Positions 24,232 to 54,700 of a stretch of DNA of 64,000 bases are shown one piece after another. The DNA comes from Bugula neritina (Eukaryota > Bryozoa > Gymnolaemata > Cheilostomatida > Bugulidae). Position 1 is the first letter of the stretch; each line of letters starts with the position of its first letter. The stretch is taken from the NCBI GenBank assembly GCA_964035545.1, contig OZ037766.1, forward strand, positions 11,665,722 through 11,729,721, in the 5' to 3' direction. A model generated the notes under the pieces. That model was not told the origin of the DNA. It saw only the letters and a program-made list of their open reading frames with translations, and searched no databases. A program made the translations under genes and the position numbers.

Positions 24232-24235
24232 AATT

Positions 24236-25964
24236 TATCTTTTACTGCCTTTTAATTTTTGTTACCTTTTATAAAATATTCCTTTTTGATACTTTATTTT
24301 ATACTGAAGTCCTGTATATTTTATTTAAAGTTATAAGATAGGGTATTATAATACAGGGTATTACAGGGTTATTACAGGGTATTACAGATGTACTATAAAA
24401 TAATTTTATAAACTGTTGTATCTCAATATTTCATAAGTTTCTAGTGACTGTTATAATAGCTTTAAAAATGAGACTTTTAGAGTTTTATTTATATATGATG
24501 GATATGTTTGTGTTGACATGTCTCAAAAGGATGAAAAGAAATTTGCTTGTATTAGAGCTAAAGCAAAACTATAAGCAAATCGTTTACCATTTTTGTTAAA
24601 AAATTAACGTAAAATTTTTAAACTAGCTATTTTTAGTCGCTTAAAAAGTTCCTGATTTTGCTTCATTAACTTAATATGACTTGAGAACTAAATTAAACAC
24701 TTCAAAATCTCTGAGTATATAATAATAGAGCATTATCTGTGTGAGTAGGCATGTACATGGGAGCTCACAAAAGTGTATTTGTATGCTATTAGATTGCTTT
24801 ACTTTGCTTGAAGTATAGGTTGAAAATAAAGATTCTGAAAATCTTAAGGTGGGGCAAAAGGTTTTACATAAAGAGGTGCATTCTCTCATGAAATTTTTGC
24901 TTACTAGAAACAGAATGTATCTCTTTATGTAAAAACTTTTGTTCAATATTGTGATTTTCAAAATCCTTATCTTCACCCCATTCTTCAAATCAAGAGGCAT
25001 AACTCCAACACAAGAAATAAAGCTATACATAATTTACATTAATGAAAAAGAGTAATGAATGTAATTTTTAAGCCAAAATTTTGTATTCAGCGCTTCAACT
25101 ATATAAGTAACATATTTTGAATTTGTTTTGCAACATACAACATATGAGTATTTCAATTATGCGTAAACTTAATTCATGCAACTGGAGCAACTTCTATGAT
25201 AAATTACATCAATTATCCTGTCATAAATGTAATATGAGGAAGTAAATGTTAAGGGAAAAGGTTGTATTTTACTTAGGTGCACTGAAATACTATAATAATA
25301 TGTTGATTGCACCTATGTGCTATGGTACGTTACACTTTTTCCTCTATATAATTATTATAGTCTATATTAATCAATAGTAACAGGCATGTTTTATAGTTAT
25401 ACATTATATATATAAATTATCTCAAATCTAATCACCTACATATTGGTATTTGGCTAAAAAATTCTTGAAAATATATATGCAAATATTGTTAGGAAATGAT
25501 ATTCTTGTTTGGGTTGAGGGAATCAGATTTTTTATAGAATACTCTGATGCTATATAGTCATACTCTGAGGCCAGTTGTAGTTGATAACTAAAACTAAACA
25601 ATGTCTTCATGGTGAAGATGAAATTGTTGTGCTTAGTCCCAACCTGATAAGAGCTCAAAACTTGGAAATTAATCAACAAAACAGGCGCACTGATACACAA
25701 AATTATTTAAAGCTATTTTGTAGTTTGATTACCAGTGATTCTTATAATTACACGGTTGAAGTAACAAAACAATATTTCTGGGTTGGGAAACAATATTACA
25801 CAACTTGAATTTTACTATGTCAGCATCTCCATAATAACATGATTGTACAATGGGAGATACCAGTACCAGTTGTTATGAATAATTGTAGGAAACAGAGTGG
25901 AAAAGTTTCTTTTCGCCAAACATAAATGAATAGAAGGGAATTTTTCCATTACTGGTTGATTCAA
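24236..25964 (+). other. duplicated spacer upstream of CD225 gene 3
   Basis: Matches 15358-17029 throughout, including the palindrome (about 24797-24995). It differs by small indels, such as a GGGTATTACAG triplication at about 24350-24387. No gene was seen. Confidence 0.8.
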
Positions 25965-25972
25965 TATAAAAA
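25965..25972 (+). promoter_or_regulatory. TATA box of CD225 gene 3
   Basis: TATAAAAA lies 79 bases before the ATG, matching the site of gene 1 in position and flanks. Confidence 0.6.
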
Positions 25973-26043
25973 GGTGAAGTGATCTTTTGTTCTTCATTTT
26001 GAGGTGTGACGCCAAATCTATCAGACAACAAACTTCACACAGG

Positions 26044-27828
<1,785 letters not shown>

Positions 27829-30643
27829 CATTGACATTGTTTTGTTTATGCTAATTGCTCTAGGTATAGTTTTTATACAATAAGTTTAGCTATGACAAAA
27901 TTGTTAATATTTCCATTGTGCTGCGATACCCACAGGCAAAAGTTTATATATAATGTATATGTGTGGAATTGATAGCATTAGGGTTTTGCTGTGAAGAAAT
28001 GTAATAATCACCAATTTATATGGGAAAGTAGATTAAGCAAGAGGTTCATATCAACACAATTTACATGTTTTATAACTCATTATAGTATTTCTAAACACTA
28101 TAAGATGTGTACAAGCAGTATACCTACCTTATCTATGCTGCACCGTATATCAGATTCGTGCTGCTGACAGACAACGAAATACACAATCTAGAAATTGATG
28201 ATTCAGCTGTATTCCATCAAAAAGATCACTTTTACTAAGCTGTTTCCCCTTCTTCCACACCACAAGTCACCTACTTTCAGCAAAACTGTAAAAATAGCTA
28301 ATTTGAAATGTATAATATTACATCAATAAGCAAAACACAACAAACAGCAGACTATTAAACAAGCAAGCGTATGGCCACACGACAAGATTACACGTGCGGG
28401 CAACATGCAGGGAATCCGGTTTAGCCTGAAAATGGGCTGTTTCGTGTGGGTTTTCATGCGGGTAACAAGCTGAGCGGGAAGTGCAGAAAGCTTTTGCGGG
28501 TTTGATCTAATTGACTAATTATCATTTAGCAGCACACTATTTTACTTTCAAGTCACATTTTAATTTTTAGCAAACTGAATTAAAACAGTTTCATATAGTT
28601 TGCATCTCCCTTTTTATAATATTTAAAGTCACTTTGCCGATTACGTAGATTTAAAAACCAACGTCTGTAGATGAGCAGTACAGCTAAATCCAAGATCATT
28701 AGCTAATAAATTTCCGCACACACAACCCAGGCATTGTGTGTGGCAGGTCGTTCCCAGGGCGGTTTTCAAAAATTTGGACCCGCATGAGGAAAACCCGCGT
28801 CGTGTGGCCCTACACTTCTCTTCAGAACAGAAAACTGCTCATTAGCAACAAATGGAATTAAGTACCTATTAAAGTTGTGAGCTAATGTACTGTTATAGCT
28901 TATTAGTGCAGCAGACAACTCTACTTTGTCAGGTGTTTGTCCGCATGCATTGCTAATCTAATCCGATGTTTCTACTGTGCTATAGCTCCAGTGGTGCACA
29001 TTTAGCAGTTGGATCTTATATGCATTATTAACAAACAGTAATGAACAATGAAAACCAATAAAACAAGGAATAACTATATAAAATCATCGCACATATATGA
29101 CACAGACTAGCAAATGACATTTGAAAAACAATTGTAAATGCACTGCCAGTATTCAATAACAACACAAACTAAATTCACTGTGGCAGCTAGTTTACTGCTC
29201 TGTACTTATACTCACATGTGTTGCTATTGTCCACTGCAGTTGTTACTTTTCTGTGTACTGTCTCTGCATGTGCTGCTATTTCGCTTCTCTCTGTTGCTAC
29301 TTTATATCTCCCTTCACTACTGCTATAATACATACTACTGCTATACATACATACTGTTTCTACTTTATATAGATATAAAGTAGAAACAGAGTGATCTCCC
29401 TTCACTGCTATACATACTAGTTACTACTTGTTATGAGTTCCACTTTGTTTTTGAAGCAAACTTGTCTCCCCAGTAATCTGCCACAGCTTCATAAACATAT
29501 AAATAGTACAGCTTCACACTTCCTCCACATTATTGACAACAGGTTATGTAGCTTATATGTTTCTCAACTTACTGAAGGAGAGTTGATATACATTTGCAAA
29601 CAGGCTTAGTTAACTATCTCTTATATATTGACCTAAAATATATCCTTGAAGGTGTTGTTGATTATTCCTAAAAACATTCAACTTATAGATCTACAATTAA
29701 GACAAAGATATTTTTGTTAGACAAAGTATAGTACATGCATGTAGCTGTGGCGGCGGTGTTATGTGGGTTAGTAGTATTTTATTAGTCTCCACTGATACCA
29801 TACTTGAAAGCTATGTTGGTAAAAAGACATGTGTAAAAAAATAGAATATGTTGTAAAGTTACTTTAAAAACAGTTATAATAATATTATATTATAACGAAA
29901 TGCAGATGTTCAAAATTAAACTGTAGAGCCAGTAATAAAATTCTACAAAGAATAATATATATTGCTTGATTTGCTCTACATATATATGTATACACTGTAT
30001 ATAACCACTGTGCTAAGTAACAACAACCAACCACAACAACCTACCACAGCTAGGCCAAATCTCTAACAAGTAACTTAATATTCAGCTTACAAGCACGAAT
30101 ACTTGGCTAAAACACCGTTTACAAAGTGCATATATATATTTTATAACGCACACTCGTAACTCAACCGAAACTCAAAGCCAAACAAAGGTAAAAGATTAAT
30201 GCTAATATAAAATATTACAAAATATTTGTTTAATGACTTGTAAATTACACATAGCTTGCTAACAACATTTCTAGTCTGCTCTGAACTCTAAATTATAAAA
30301 CTAATAATAATTATTGCCAACTTTCATTGCATGCTATAATTAGCTGCTGCAACATACAACTCAATAACTGAGCTAGGCTTTAAAGTTAAACATTTGAATT
30401 GGAAACATTATCAGCAGGCAATCATGCAAATCAATTCAAGACTTTTTTATACAAATTTCATCATAAAACAAAATTGTTTGTACCTGCAATCCTCAAACAG
30501 TCTGTAGATAATATCTAAGATATATAATATATATTTAATATGACGTAAATGAAGTGTGTCGAGGAATTTTTCAAAAAATTTAGTATGAGTGATATCTAAA
30601 TACTTTATATGGCTAGTGAACTGGTTAAGTGAGATAAACAAGG
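27829..30643 (+). other. duplicated spacer between CD225 genes 3 and 4
   Basis: Closely matches 18339-21069 apart from a 445-bp transposon insertion (28369-28813) and small indels. No coding exon was recognised. Confidence 0.75.
28369..28813. mobile_element. 445-bp non-autonomous DNA transposon with GTAKGGCCACACGAC ends
   Basis: The left end GTATGGCCACACGAC and the complement of the right end GTAGGGCCACACGAC form terminal inverted repeats. GCGGG motifs recur in the subterminal regions, and the segment is more GC-rich than its surroundings. The duplicated spacer in block 1 (around 19260) is uninterrupted, giving an empty site. No transposase is encoded and no clear target duplication was found. 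Confidence 0.85.
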
Positions 30644-30720
30644 TAAGTGCTAGCATGTTGAAGTACTTATAAGGTGTGGTAATTATACGTCTGCATTAAC
30701 TGTATTAACCTTCTCTTAGC

Positions 30721-32190
30721 ATGGAATCAGCTCAATCGCCTGAATTAGAAGCTCACAAGAAAGGTAAGAAGCCATTAGACCAGACCAGTTCTAAGTGCTA
30801 ATTTTATAGAAAACTAAAACCAGCTCTGTATCTAAACCAGCTGGCTCACGTGATTTTTTTTCATATTCTTTAGCAAATGAGCTTCCAGAATATCATGGAG
30901 TAGGCTATCTTAGTGGGTATAGTGGAGCTCTTCCATCAGTATCACATGCAGGAGCAGGATATGCAGGCTATTCACCTCATGCTATGCCTCTCCAAGTTAT
31001 AATTCAAGCACCTCAGCCACTTTCTGATCCACCCAACAGCTATTTGGTATGGTCCATATTAAATACTATATGCTGCTGTTTTATCCTCGGGGCGGTGGCT
31101 ATCACTATATCTGTGCAGTCTCGAGCTTCGGCCAGACATGGTAAGCTTCTAGAATATTCCCTCATAAGGTAGAATATCTATTAAAGACCAAACAATTAGC
31201 AGACAGCAGTTTCCCTTCAAGGCTTTAAAACCCTTTTGCATAAATTCTAGAAGACATTACAGTATACTATTTGACTATTTTTATTTTGCTTTGTGATTAA
31301 GAAAAAAAGAGCTGGAACAGCAGAATGCACTTTCCTAGCGCACTATATTTGTTTTATTAACAAGTATAAAACAATATATTGTAAACTTCAAAAATGTCAA
31401 AAATGTACTATAGATGTTCATTTGCTTGAAAAACTCTGGTGACTTGCAAGACATTTGATTTTTTGCTGATAACTGTCTAACTTCATGAGCTTGTTGCCAA
31501 TAAATAGATAACAATGGGCCTATAACCTGACCTTTTTGCAAAGACAATCTTAAAGCCTTCAGTCTATGTTTTTTTAGCACTTTTTGCACCATAAAGTTTT
31601 AGTCTCTATCAACATACTGTTTTATTCTCTTTTTCTGCAAAAATAATATTTTGTTTCAACGTCTGTAAGACAGTAAGAATATCCAAAAAGTTTTTTTAAA
31701 TATGTAATTTTGCTCAATGTCCGTCAAACCCTTTTGCTCTTTCATAAAATCAAGTTTTTTTATCATGTTTATACTAACTAGATTCTTTCAATCCTAATTA
31801 AGTTTTTAAAATGTTATATTTTTACAAAAAGTGAGCTGAAGGAGATTGCTTTTTATGACAGGTTTGCTTATAATTTGCATAGTTGGTGTTCGATTACCAA
31901 ACTGATTTTACATTTTAAAAAAGAAATAATGTTTAATTATTTTATCTCATATTATATATAACATAAAATTACTAATGCAATTAGGCACTTTCATTTGTTA
32001 TTTATAAACTATTGAACACAAGTATAAAATATGAATTAATAATTATGTAACGTTTCTTGTAGGTAATTCCTTTGATGCAAAAAAGTCTTCTCACACCGCA
32101 CTAAAATTAAACCTAGCAGCTTCAAGTTTAGGCTTCCTTCTTAACATAGGTGCCATTGTCTATTTTGTATTTTTTCATTATGTGACATAA
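30721..32190 (+). CDS. CD225/dispanin membrane protein, gene 4, type B
   Basis: Exons 30721-30763, 30874-31140 and 32063-32190, giving 145 aa. It pairs with gene 2: start MESAQSPELEAHKK, YLSGYSGALPS, MPLQVIIQAPQPLSDPP, first membrane segment YLVWSILNTICCCFILGAVA, loop GNSFDAKKSSHTAL, second segment LNLAASSLGFLLNIGAIVYF, end FHYVT. Unlike gene 2 it keeps the canonical GTAAGC donor after exon 2. The basic Lys of the loop seen in the other copies (AITK/AIIK) is replaced by Ile (AITISVQS). A short 5' UTR intron ending one base before the ATG is likely, as in gene 2. Confidence 0.85.
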
Positions 32191-34899
32191 TTTTCATTAT
32201 TTCATTCATTACTGCGTTTATATAGTGTTATTTTGGCTAACATATTGTTTAAGCAACAATTTTTAGTTATATCATGTGTTTTGCAAGATTGACAATATTT
32301 TATATCAATGATGTATAAAGTATCATGCGTACAATATTACCTTCTAATTTCAAAATATTGTAGTTATATCTATGGTAAATATGGTAAAAAGTTAACATTA
32401 ATATAATATAATAATAATAATAATATAATAATATAATAATAATAACATATAATATATAACAATGATTTTAATAACCTATGCATGTGATTGTTACATATAT
32501 AACTAATCAGTATTCGTATAACTTCTTACATTCAGAATGTATTTTATTCTCTTTAGTTCTATTTTTCAAAACACTTCTATATAAAAAAAACTCACGCCAG
32601 TTTATAGTCGCTATCCCTGTGAGAAACCCCTAATGGAATGGGTTTTTGTTCGAACGGGCTAAGGACTTGTTCATATGAGGCACAGGAGCAATTATGACTG
32701 GATGCTCTTCCTAACATCACCAATGACCTTTGTCGGGATTCGAACCCATGACTTCGTGTTCACAAAGCTAACACTCTAACCCCTAGACCACTTCTATATA
32801 CTAATAATAAACTACTAACAGCATTATTATATATAAGAGCCACATATTTTTTTTTCCTAGAAAACCTTGCTAGCTGTTCTATTTTGCAAGTGATGGACTT
32901 CATGTTGTACTTTCAATTATATTATATAGTTGATACAAAAGTGCTTTTGCATGCAGAAGTATTTTTACACTCAAAATGGGGGCGAGGAGAGGCAGGTAGT
33001 TACACACCCCTGAGTGTTAGGGGTTGCACCCACTTGTCATCACTTGACATATTAGCATGATGTATGCTGTGACTATAATTTTATTCTTTATCATAAAGAG
33101 TGGCCAAAAGCATTGCACAACACTATGTTATAAACAGAATAATAATAATAATAATATATTGCATTTTAAACAAACACCATGGAAACATTCTTTGCTTTAC
33201 GACACTATGTCGTACAGTTAGAGACTGTACACCATTCAACCATGACCTTCAAGTACATGGCTCAAATACTTATTGGTAATAAAGTATGTTCTTTCATCTT
33301 GTCATTTTTCACATCATTAACTTGTCCAAAACTAACTAATGATCATAATGTACATAGTGTTGGAGACCTTACTGTGTGCCAATTTGCCATTATTCAATTT
33401 GATGTGCCACTTTGGGCTGTCTCTTTTAATTTGTGGCAAATAAATAATGTAATATGTGCACATGCATGCGTACTCGAGTGTTTGTGTAGTAATATTTTGG
33501 GGTTGTCTACTCAAAAACAAAAAGATGAACTTGTGTCTTTCTCGTTCTAATATCATTTATATTTTATGTCATTTATACAACTCTGTCCGTGCAGCTCAAA
33601 TACATGTAAATGATTGCAATAGATAAACATACTGTTTATCAATACTATAAGAGAACCATCGATTGATTTATTTACATATTATCAATGATAACGAAGACTT
33701 TCCACAAACTCAAAACTTTTTAAATATATATGCTGATAAACTCTTCAACATTAGCATAGTTACACATGATAATATATTAATCAATAAGTTACAACATGTA
33801 AATGTAATAAAGCAATGCAGGTAGGTGTTCAATAAAATTTTAATATATTATTTAAATTAATTTGTAAATAAGGATAAATAAGCCAAATGATTACTAAAAA
33901 AGCTCTTCCTTAAGTTTTGCTAGTTTTACAAATTGTATATTTGGCAACATGAACTTATAGCTTGCAGAGAGTAGAACTAGTTGCATGTGTATTGTATGTA
34001 AGGGAAATTGTATAGAGTTTGTGCATGCAGTCAAATTAATATACTGAAATACAGCACATATCAGATATAAACTGATTTTTAATGTATTTAAAGCCTGGAA
34101 AGGGTTCTAAAATCAAACTTCCAGTCCTGTGCATAAATACTGCAGGTACTGATTACAGCCACACTTTAGCAGTTTTAATCAATATTATTTTGTTTCTAGA
34201 ATGATTAATGAAACCATCAATAATGGAAAAATGCTTTATTAGCTATACAGCTGTATATATAAAGGCTAGATTAATCGATTCCAATACTTCTTTTGTCTCT
34301 GATTATTGATGCAGTCTTCAGAATTTCAAATGCTGCCGAACATAATAGTTGCTGTCCCACCCAGTGCTGAGGTGCAGTTCATTCCAGACTCAGTATAACT
34401 AATTGTGTGGGTACTCTCACGGAGCATGCTTTGTGTTAGCTGGCATCTCTAAATATGTGTAAGTAAAACATAATATTATATAAACATAAATATAAATAAA
34501 ATATGCTATATAAACATAAACAAAAGTACAAAATATTATACGGACATAAATTTAAGTACAATATATTATGTAAACTATCACAAAGGAAATCTTGTCTATA
34601 TACTTATTTACTCAACAAATGAAGTGGTGCTTATGATTTTTAATCAATCTTAATATTGGGTAGTCCATCATTAGTTTGTAATAGTATTATACATAAAATA
34701 CATTGTTTGAGGTTTATTTAGGTTTACAAGTTGAGTAGTTTTATTTGTACGCCATAAGAAAGGGCTTGGGGAGAATCCTTCGTTGCACTGAGCTCAAGCT
34801 ATAACAAAATGCACACAATATGCATACTCTTAGATTATGTTGTGTTATGAAAATTCAATAGACTTGTTCTGTTCAGTTTTAATAGACTCTTGTGGCGGA
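32191..34899 (+). other. intergenic region before the IgGFc-like gene
   Basis: AT-rich, with TAA/AAT microsatellites (about 32400-32460 and 33140-33165) and the SINE at 32584-32790. A 123-codon open frame at 33179-33550 lacks splice partners and family motifs and was not called. The right end must hold the promoter of the IgGFc-like gene. Confidence 0.6.
32584..32790 (-). mobile_element. tRNA-derived SINE with perfect target duplication
   Basis: On the minus strand the 5' end reads like a tRNA with an A box (TGGTCTAGGGGTTAG, 32777-32791) and a B box (GGTTCGAATCC, 32737-32747). A tRNA-unrelated body with AGGAAGAGCATCCAGTCAT follows, a stretch reminiscent of RTE-linked SINE tails. ACTTCTATATA occurs directly at both ends (32573-32583 and 32791-32801), an 11-bp target-site duplication. 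The left end carries a T-run on the element strand. It is a retroposed element, not a working tRNA gene. Confidence 0.88.
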
Positions 34900-50662
<15,763 letters not shown>

Positions 50663-51014
50663 TAGTAAGATTTGATTGAGTGTTTTGGTACATCAGTTTC
50701 AAGTTTTCTCTTCTAAACACATTTGCGTATGCAGTGCAATCAATAACCTTGTGTGTTAGTTGCACCAATGAGCATCCTACATAAAATTCCCACCTAAACC
50801 TGCTTATGTTCAAGTTTTTCATGCCTGCCTGCCGTGAGTTTTCTTAACCAAGCACCGAGTTCACTGGGCTTTTACTTTTTCGTGACTGCACCACTCTAAC
50901 TATAAACATAATATTGTATAAAGTGTGCATAGGCATCAGATATACCTGCAAGGAAAATTTGACTTCATCTAAGTTTTCTTTATTGAACTATTATTGCAAT
51001 TTTTACTATTTTAG

Positions 51015-51319
51015 AGGGAACTCTCCAATCTGCTGCGAATCAACAAAGTCAATTATCAAACGCAACATCAAATTTAGTTAATGGTAATCTAATACTGGCT
51101 TTAATAGTCTGGTTATGCGTGATAACATTGATACTCTTGCCACTGCTAATATGTGTACTAGTACAAAACTGCAGGCAAACAAACATTAAAGAGGACTATA
51201 CTGATTTACTGAACAACATACATGAGAAGTTGGACAATCAAAGTCAGTCTGACAGAAATCTCTTGCCTGACAATGAATCTACAATTTCCTCCATTCCTGA
51301 ATCAAGAAGCTATGCCTAA
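51015..51319 (+). CDS. alternative last exon with a second TM helix and tail for the IgGFc-like gene
   Basis: An acceptor (TATTTTAG) at 51014 opens a phase-1 frame, the phase left by exon 20, running 102 codons (with the shared G) to TAA. It encodes a short Gln/Asn-rich outer stretch with an N-glycosylation site (SNATS), a strongly hydrophobic segment (LILALIVWLCVITLILLPLL and on), then a polar tail with DYTDLL and SRSYA. Exon 21 has the same plan (TNATT site, TM helix, tail). Splicing exon 20 to this exon would give a receptor with a different cytoplasmic tail. The start by splicing, not by ATG, fits best. Confidence 0.72.
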
Positions 51320-51738
51320 ATTCATTTTTCTTCTTTATTGCTTTCAAGCATTGATAAAAGAATGGTGCAGTGCAAAATGAATGTAGAGTTAGTGTTTTGC
51401 CGCTTACAACTTTCTACCCACACAAATATATTTGATTTTGTGATTTTTCTACAAAAGTATAAAAGAATTCTGTTTATAATATATTCTTCTAACAAATTTC
51501 TGTATTTTCTTAATATTATAAAAACCTTTAATAAACTGCTTGATATAATAAATAAAAACTCAAACCTGTTACCTCATGTAAATATAACCATTAGTAATGG
51601 CATGAGGCTATATCACAGGACAATAAATATTCAAAAGCAAATGAATCTATTTGGCCAGTAAAAATACGACACAAAAATATCTCAGCAAAAATATTTTAAA
51701 ATTTTATCATGCAAATGCATATTTTGATAGCATAAATT
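51320..51738. other. convergent 3' regions of the IgGFc-like gene and CLEC16A
   Basis: Only 419 bases separate the two stops. Plus-strand AATAAA sites lie at about 51529, 51550 and 51620; a minus-strand AATAAA lies at about 51333-51338. If used, the 3' UTRs of the two genes overlap. Confidence 0.55.
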
Positions 51739-54700
51739 TTACACATCTTTCATATTGTCTAAACTTGCACCAAATGGTATTATAGCAGGATTATCAATGT
51801 TAGCTTTATAGACATGGGATGGGGACTGTGTGGAGCTTCTAGTGGTAGGTTGACTCATATCTTTCATCTGTATACACATGAGCTCTGTATAATACAATGA
51901 TGCCGTTATTTCACCATTTATCAATTTACCATAAAAGAAATTTTATAAAAGTGTAGGAAAAAGTCATTTCTCAAAGTAATTTATTATTAGCTTTATAAAT
52001 TTCCATTTAGCCAAGAATCATTTCGCAAAATATTTACAAAACAATGAAAACATAAGCTGAACAATGAAGGAGTTTGCAATAGGAACTAGCTAGCACTATT
52101 AAACAAATACTATTGCTGACTAGTGTGAAAATAATACATTTTAGGATATGCAACCAAATAAATATAAAAGACAATTTGCATTTGAGTACTGTTATAAAAA
52201 ATATTCAGAGTTCTGAGTTTTCAACAACTTAAATTTTATACATCTGAAGTTATTGCATGAAAAACGAGTCTATAACGAAAGGATTCGAATCTGTTTTTAT
52301 AACTTGGAAGTAACTGAACTAGACAGATTTCCTGTTATATCAATTAAGACAAGATGATATTCATTTGCTACAGCTTGTACTCAACTGCTGAAAGACATCA
52401 ACTTCTATATTATTGGAAAATAAAATGCATGAGAAGTTTTTTATACATGCAATGGATTGGTTAGTCTATCCAGATGTCTAGCTTGTTGTTCTACTGTCAG
52501 GCATGCAGCTATCATATAACTGAAGTCAATACCTTCTTCTAAAGTTGGCTATGTCACAAGGCAAATATGAGACATGAGTGAGATAAGATACCTTCACCAC
52601 CTGAAGCACCAGAAGCACCCGAGCTACCCTGAGTTGATTGACGGAGAGATGAATCTCCATCAACATGTTGAGAACTGTTTAAAGCCTGGTATGCATCAGT
52701 TTTGCTTAGATCTGTGTCAGCTACAACATGGGAAAGGCGTTTTAACATACAAAGTAGCATGCAATATCTTGCATATACAGTAATACAGTACTATAGTACA
52801 ATATAGCTGGTGCTGGTGGTAATAGAAGAAACAGAAAAATATTTTATGACATGCCAACAGAAAAAAGGGAACAAAATCGTGACATAACATATTAAGGTTA
52901 TAGGGTTATTATAATATTTATATAGAAAGAATGGTATGACTCATTACATTTTCTGACTTGTTTTAAAGCTGATGCTTCTTCTGTGACTTTAGAAACAGCT
53001 TGACTCCTCGGTCTGGAAGTGACTTGTGTGATCCTACCTATAGACAGTACAGACATTACATGCTACAAATGTCAAGGTCATTTTAGCATAGACTGCAGTT
53101 GTTACCTAAACCCTTAACTTTATGACTTCTGAGTTGTAGATTACTAACAGTACACAAACATACAACTATAACCAATAGCATACTCACAACTCTCCCATTC
53201 TTTCTGAATACAAAGAATTGCAACATATACTTCAGCTGAACTTGAATTGATAATTAGTCCAGCACTCGTTACCAATAGCAACGGTTCTGTCTTGCTAACT
53301 AATGCCAAAGGATTCAGAGTGATCGGATTACCTGGTACTGGACGAACAGAATTGCTGAAGAGAGAGTAACCTGTGCTGGACGGTTGGAGGATGGCATTAG
53401 CCTGTGTTGTTGTTAGGTCCAACATGTTAGCTATAACCATCATTTTTCTCTGAAAAAAAAACCATAATCATATTAAAATATGAGAGGAATAAAAAACAAT
53501 CTTTCAGAGGTCTAAGTCTCAGAACATTTTTGTTAATTCAAATGAATAACCAACATGTAGTAGGACTAGCGTGTGTTAGGTGTGTATTTCCACAAATTAA
53601 AACCCATAAAAAAAGCTATTTGAAAATTTAACCATTTGAAAGATGTATATGAAAAACATATGATGGTAGTCAAATTGGAAAAGAAAATCCTTTGCCTAAT
53701 ACAGATTTCTGTATATAGCACAGTTTCAAATTTTCTAGAAAATTGAAAAGTCTCAAAGTTGATGAAGTTCCTTTTATGTAGAAGCTGAGCTGTTTTACAA
53801 GAAGTCATAAAGTTAAAAGAAAATAAACACAAAATTAAAGAACCAAGACAATCCTGTTTCGAAAAAATTTAAAAGCTTTAAGACCTCACTAAAAATCATA
53901 GCACCTTTGCAAAATAGATACCTGGAACACACAAATGAATAAAAATGGTTTCTAAAATACCCATTATAAATTTCAGTCAATAAATTTCATTTTAGTAAAA
54001 ATGCGTTATAGTGAATTATTTAACTATTGACCATTCATGAACTGTCTTGCAGGGTAGTTCATGTGAGGAGTTTAATTTCTTTATAACAAGACTTATAAGT
54101 TTTCCGTTGGACCAAGTATCTTTTCAAAGACTAACAACACAAAAATAAAAAATTCAACAACTCTGAAACTGGTCTTAGATATGCATTTTTCTCAATAAAA
54201 AAATAATCAGTCATTTGCAAAATAATCACAAACGAAATACGCAATATGAAAAATTTGAAAAAACATTTTGGAATTTATTTCATAACCAACTAGCCGTTGA
54301 GATTTTTTGGGGATCTCTTAAAGCTACCATTGTGCCCATCAAATAGCTTTAGAAACATACTTGTCTAGCCTTAGTGCGACCTTTAGTCAGCCTTTGTTTA
54401 GCGGCAACACATCTAATGTGATCATCAAAGGTCAACTTAGCAGTGAGCAGAGGCAGTGGCTTAGCTAGATGGGAAGATGCAGGCTTGTGAATGTTGATAT
54501 GAAGAGATCTGCTATCATCTCGGTCTCCAGTGACCTCTACGTCCTGAATAGATTCACACAGAACACCAACATAAAAAGAGGTACGTGTAGACTATAATAT
54601 CCTAAACACTATCATTAAACCTGTTATAACTAGGAACCAGGGGTATTAGTCAGATTCGCACTGGACTGTAGTGTATATTCAGCTGAACAATCAACTTTCT

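Noticed and set aside
24671..25030. 119-aa minus-strand open frame
   Set aside because: It spans a palindrome copy and duplicated spacer; the matching block 1 sequence does not keep the frame.
32720..32795. A functional tRNA gene on the minus strand
   Set aside because: It has A and B boxes, but the 3' acceptor arm does not close; the unit continues into a SINE body and is flanked by a target duplication.
33179..33550. 123-codon open frame in the intergenic region
   Set aside because: No recognisable motif, no splice partners, ordinary AT-rich composition, not repeated in the duplicated blocks; likely chance.
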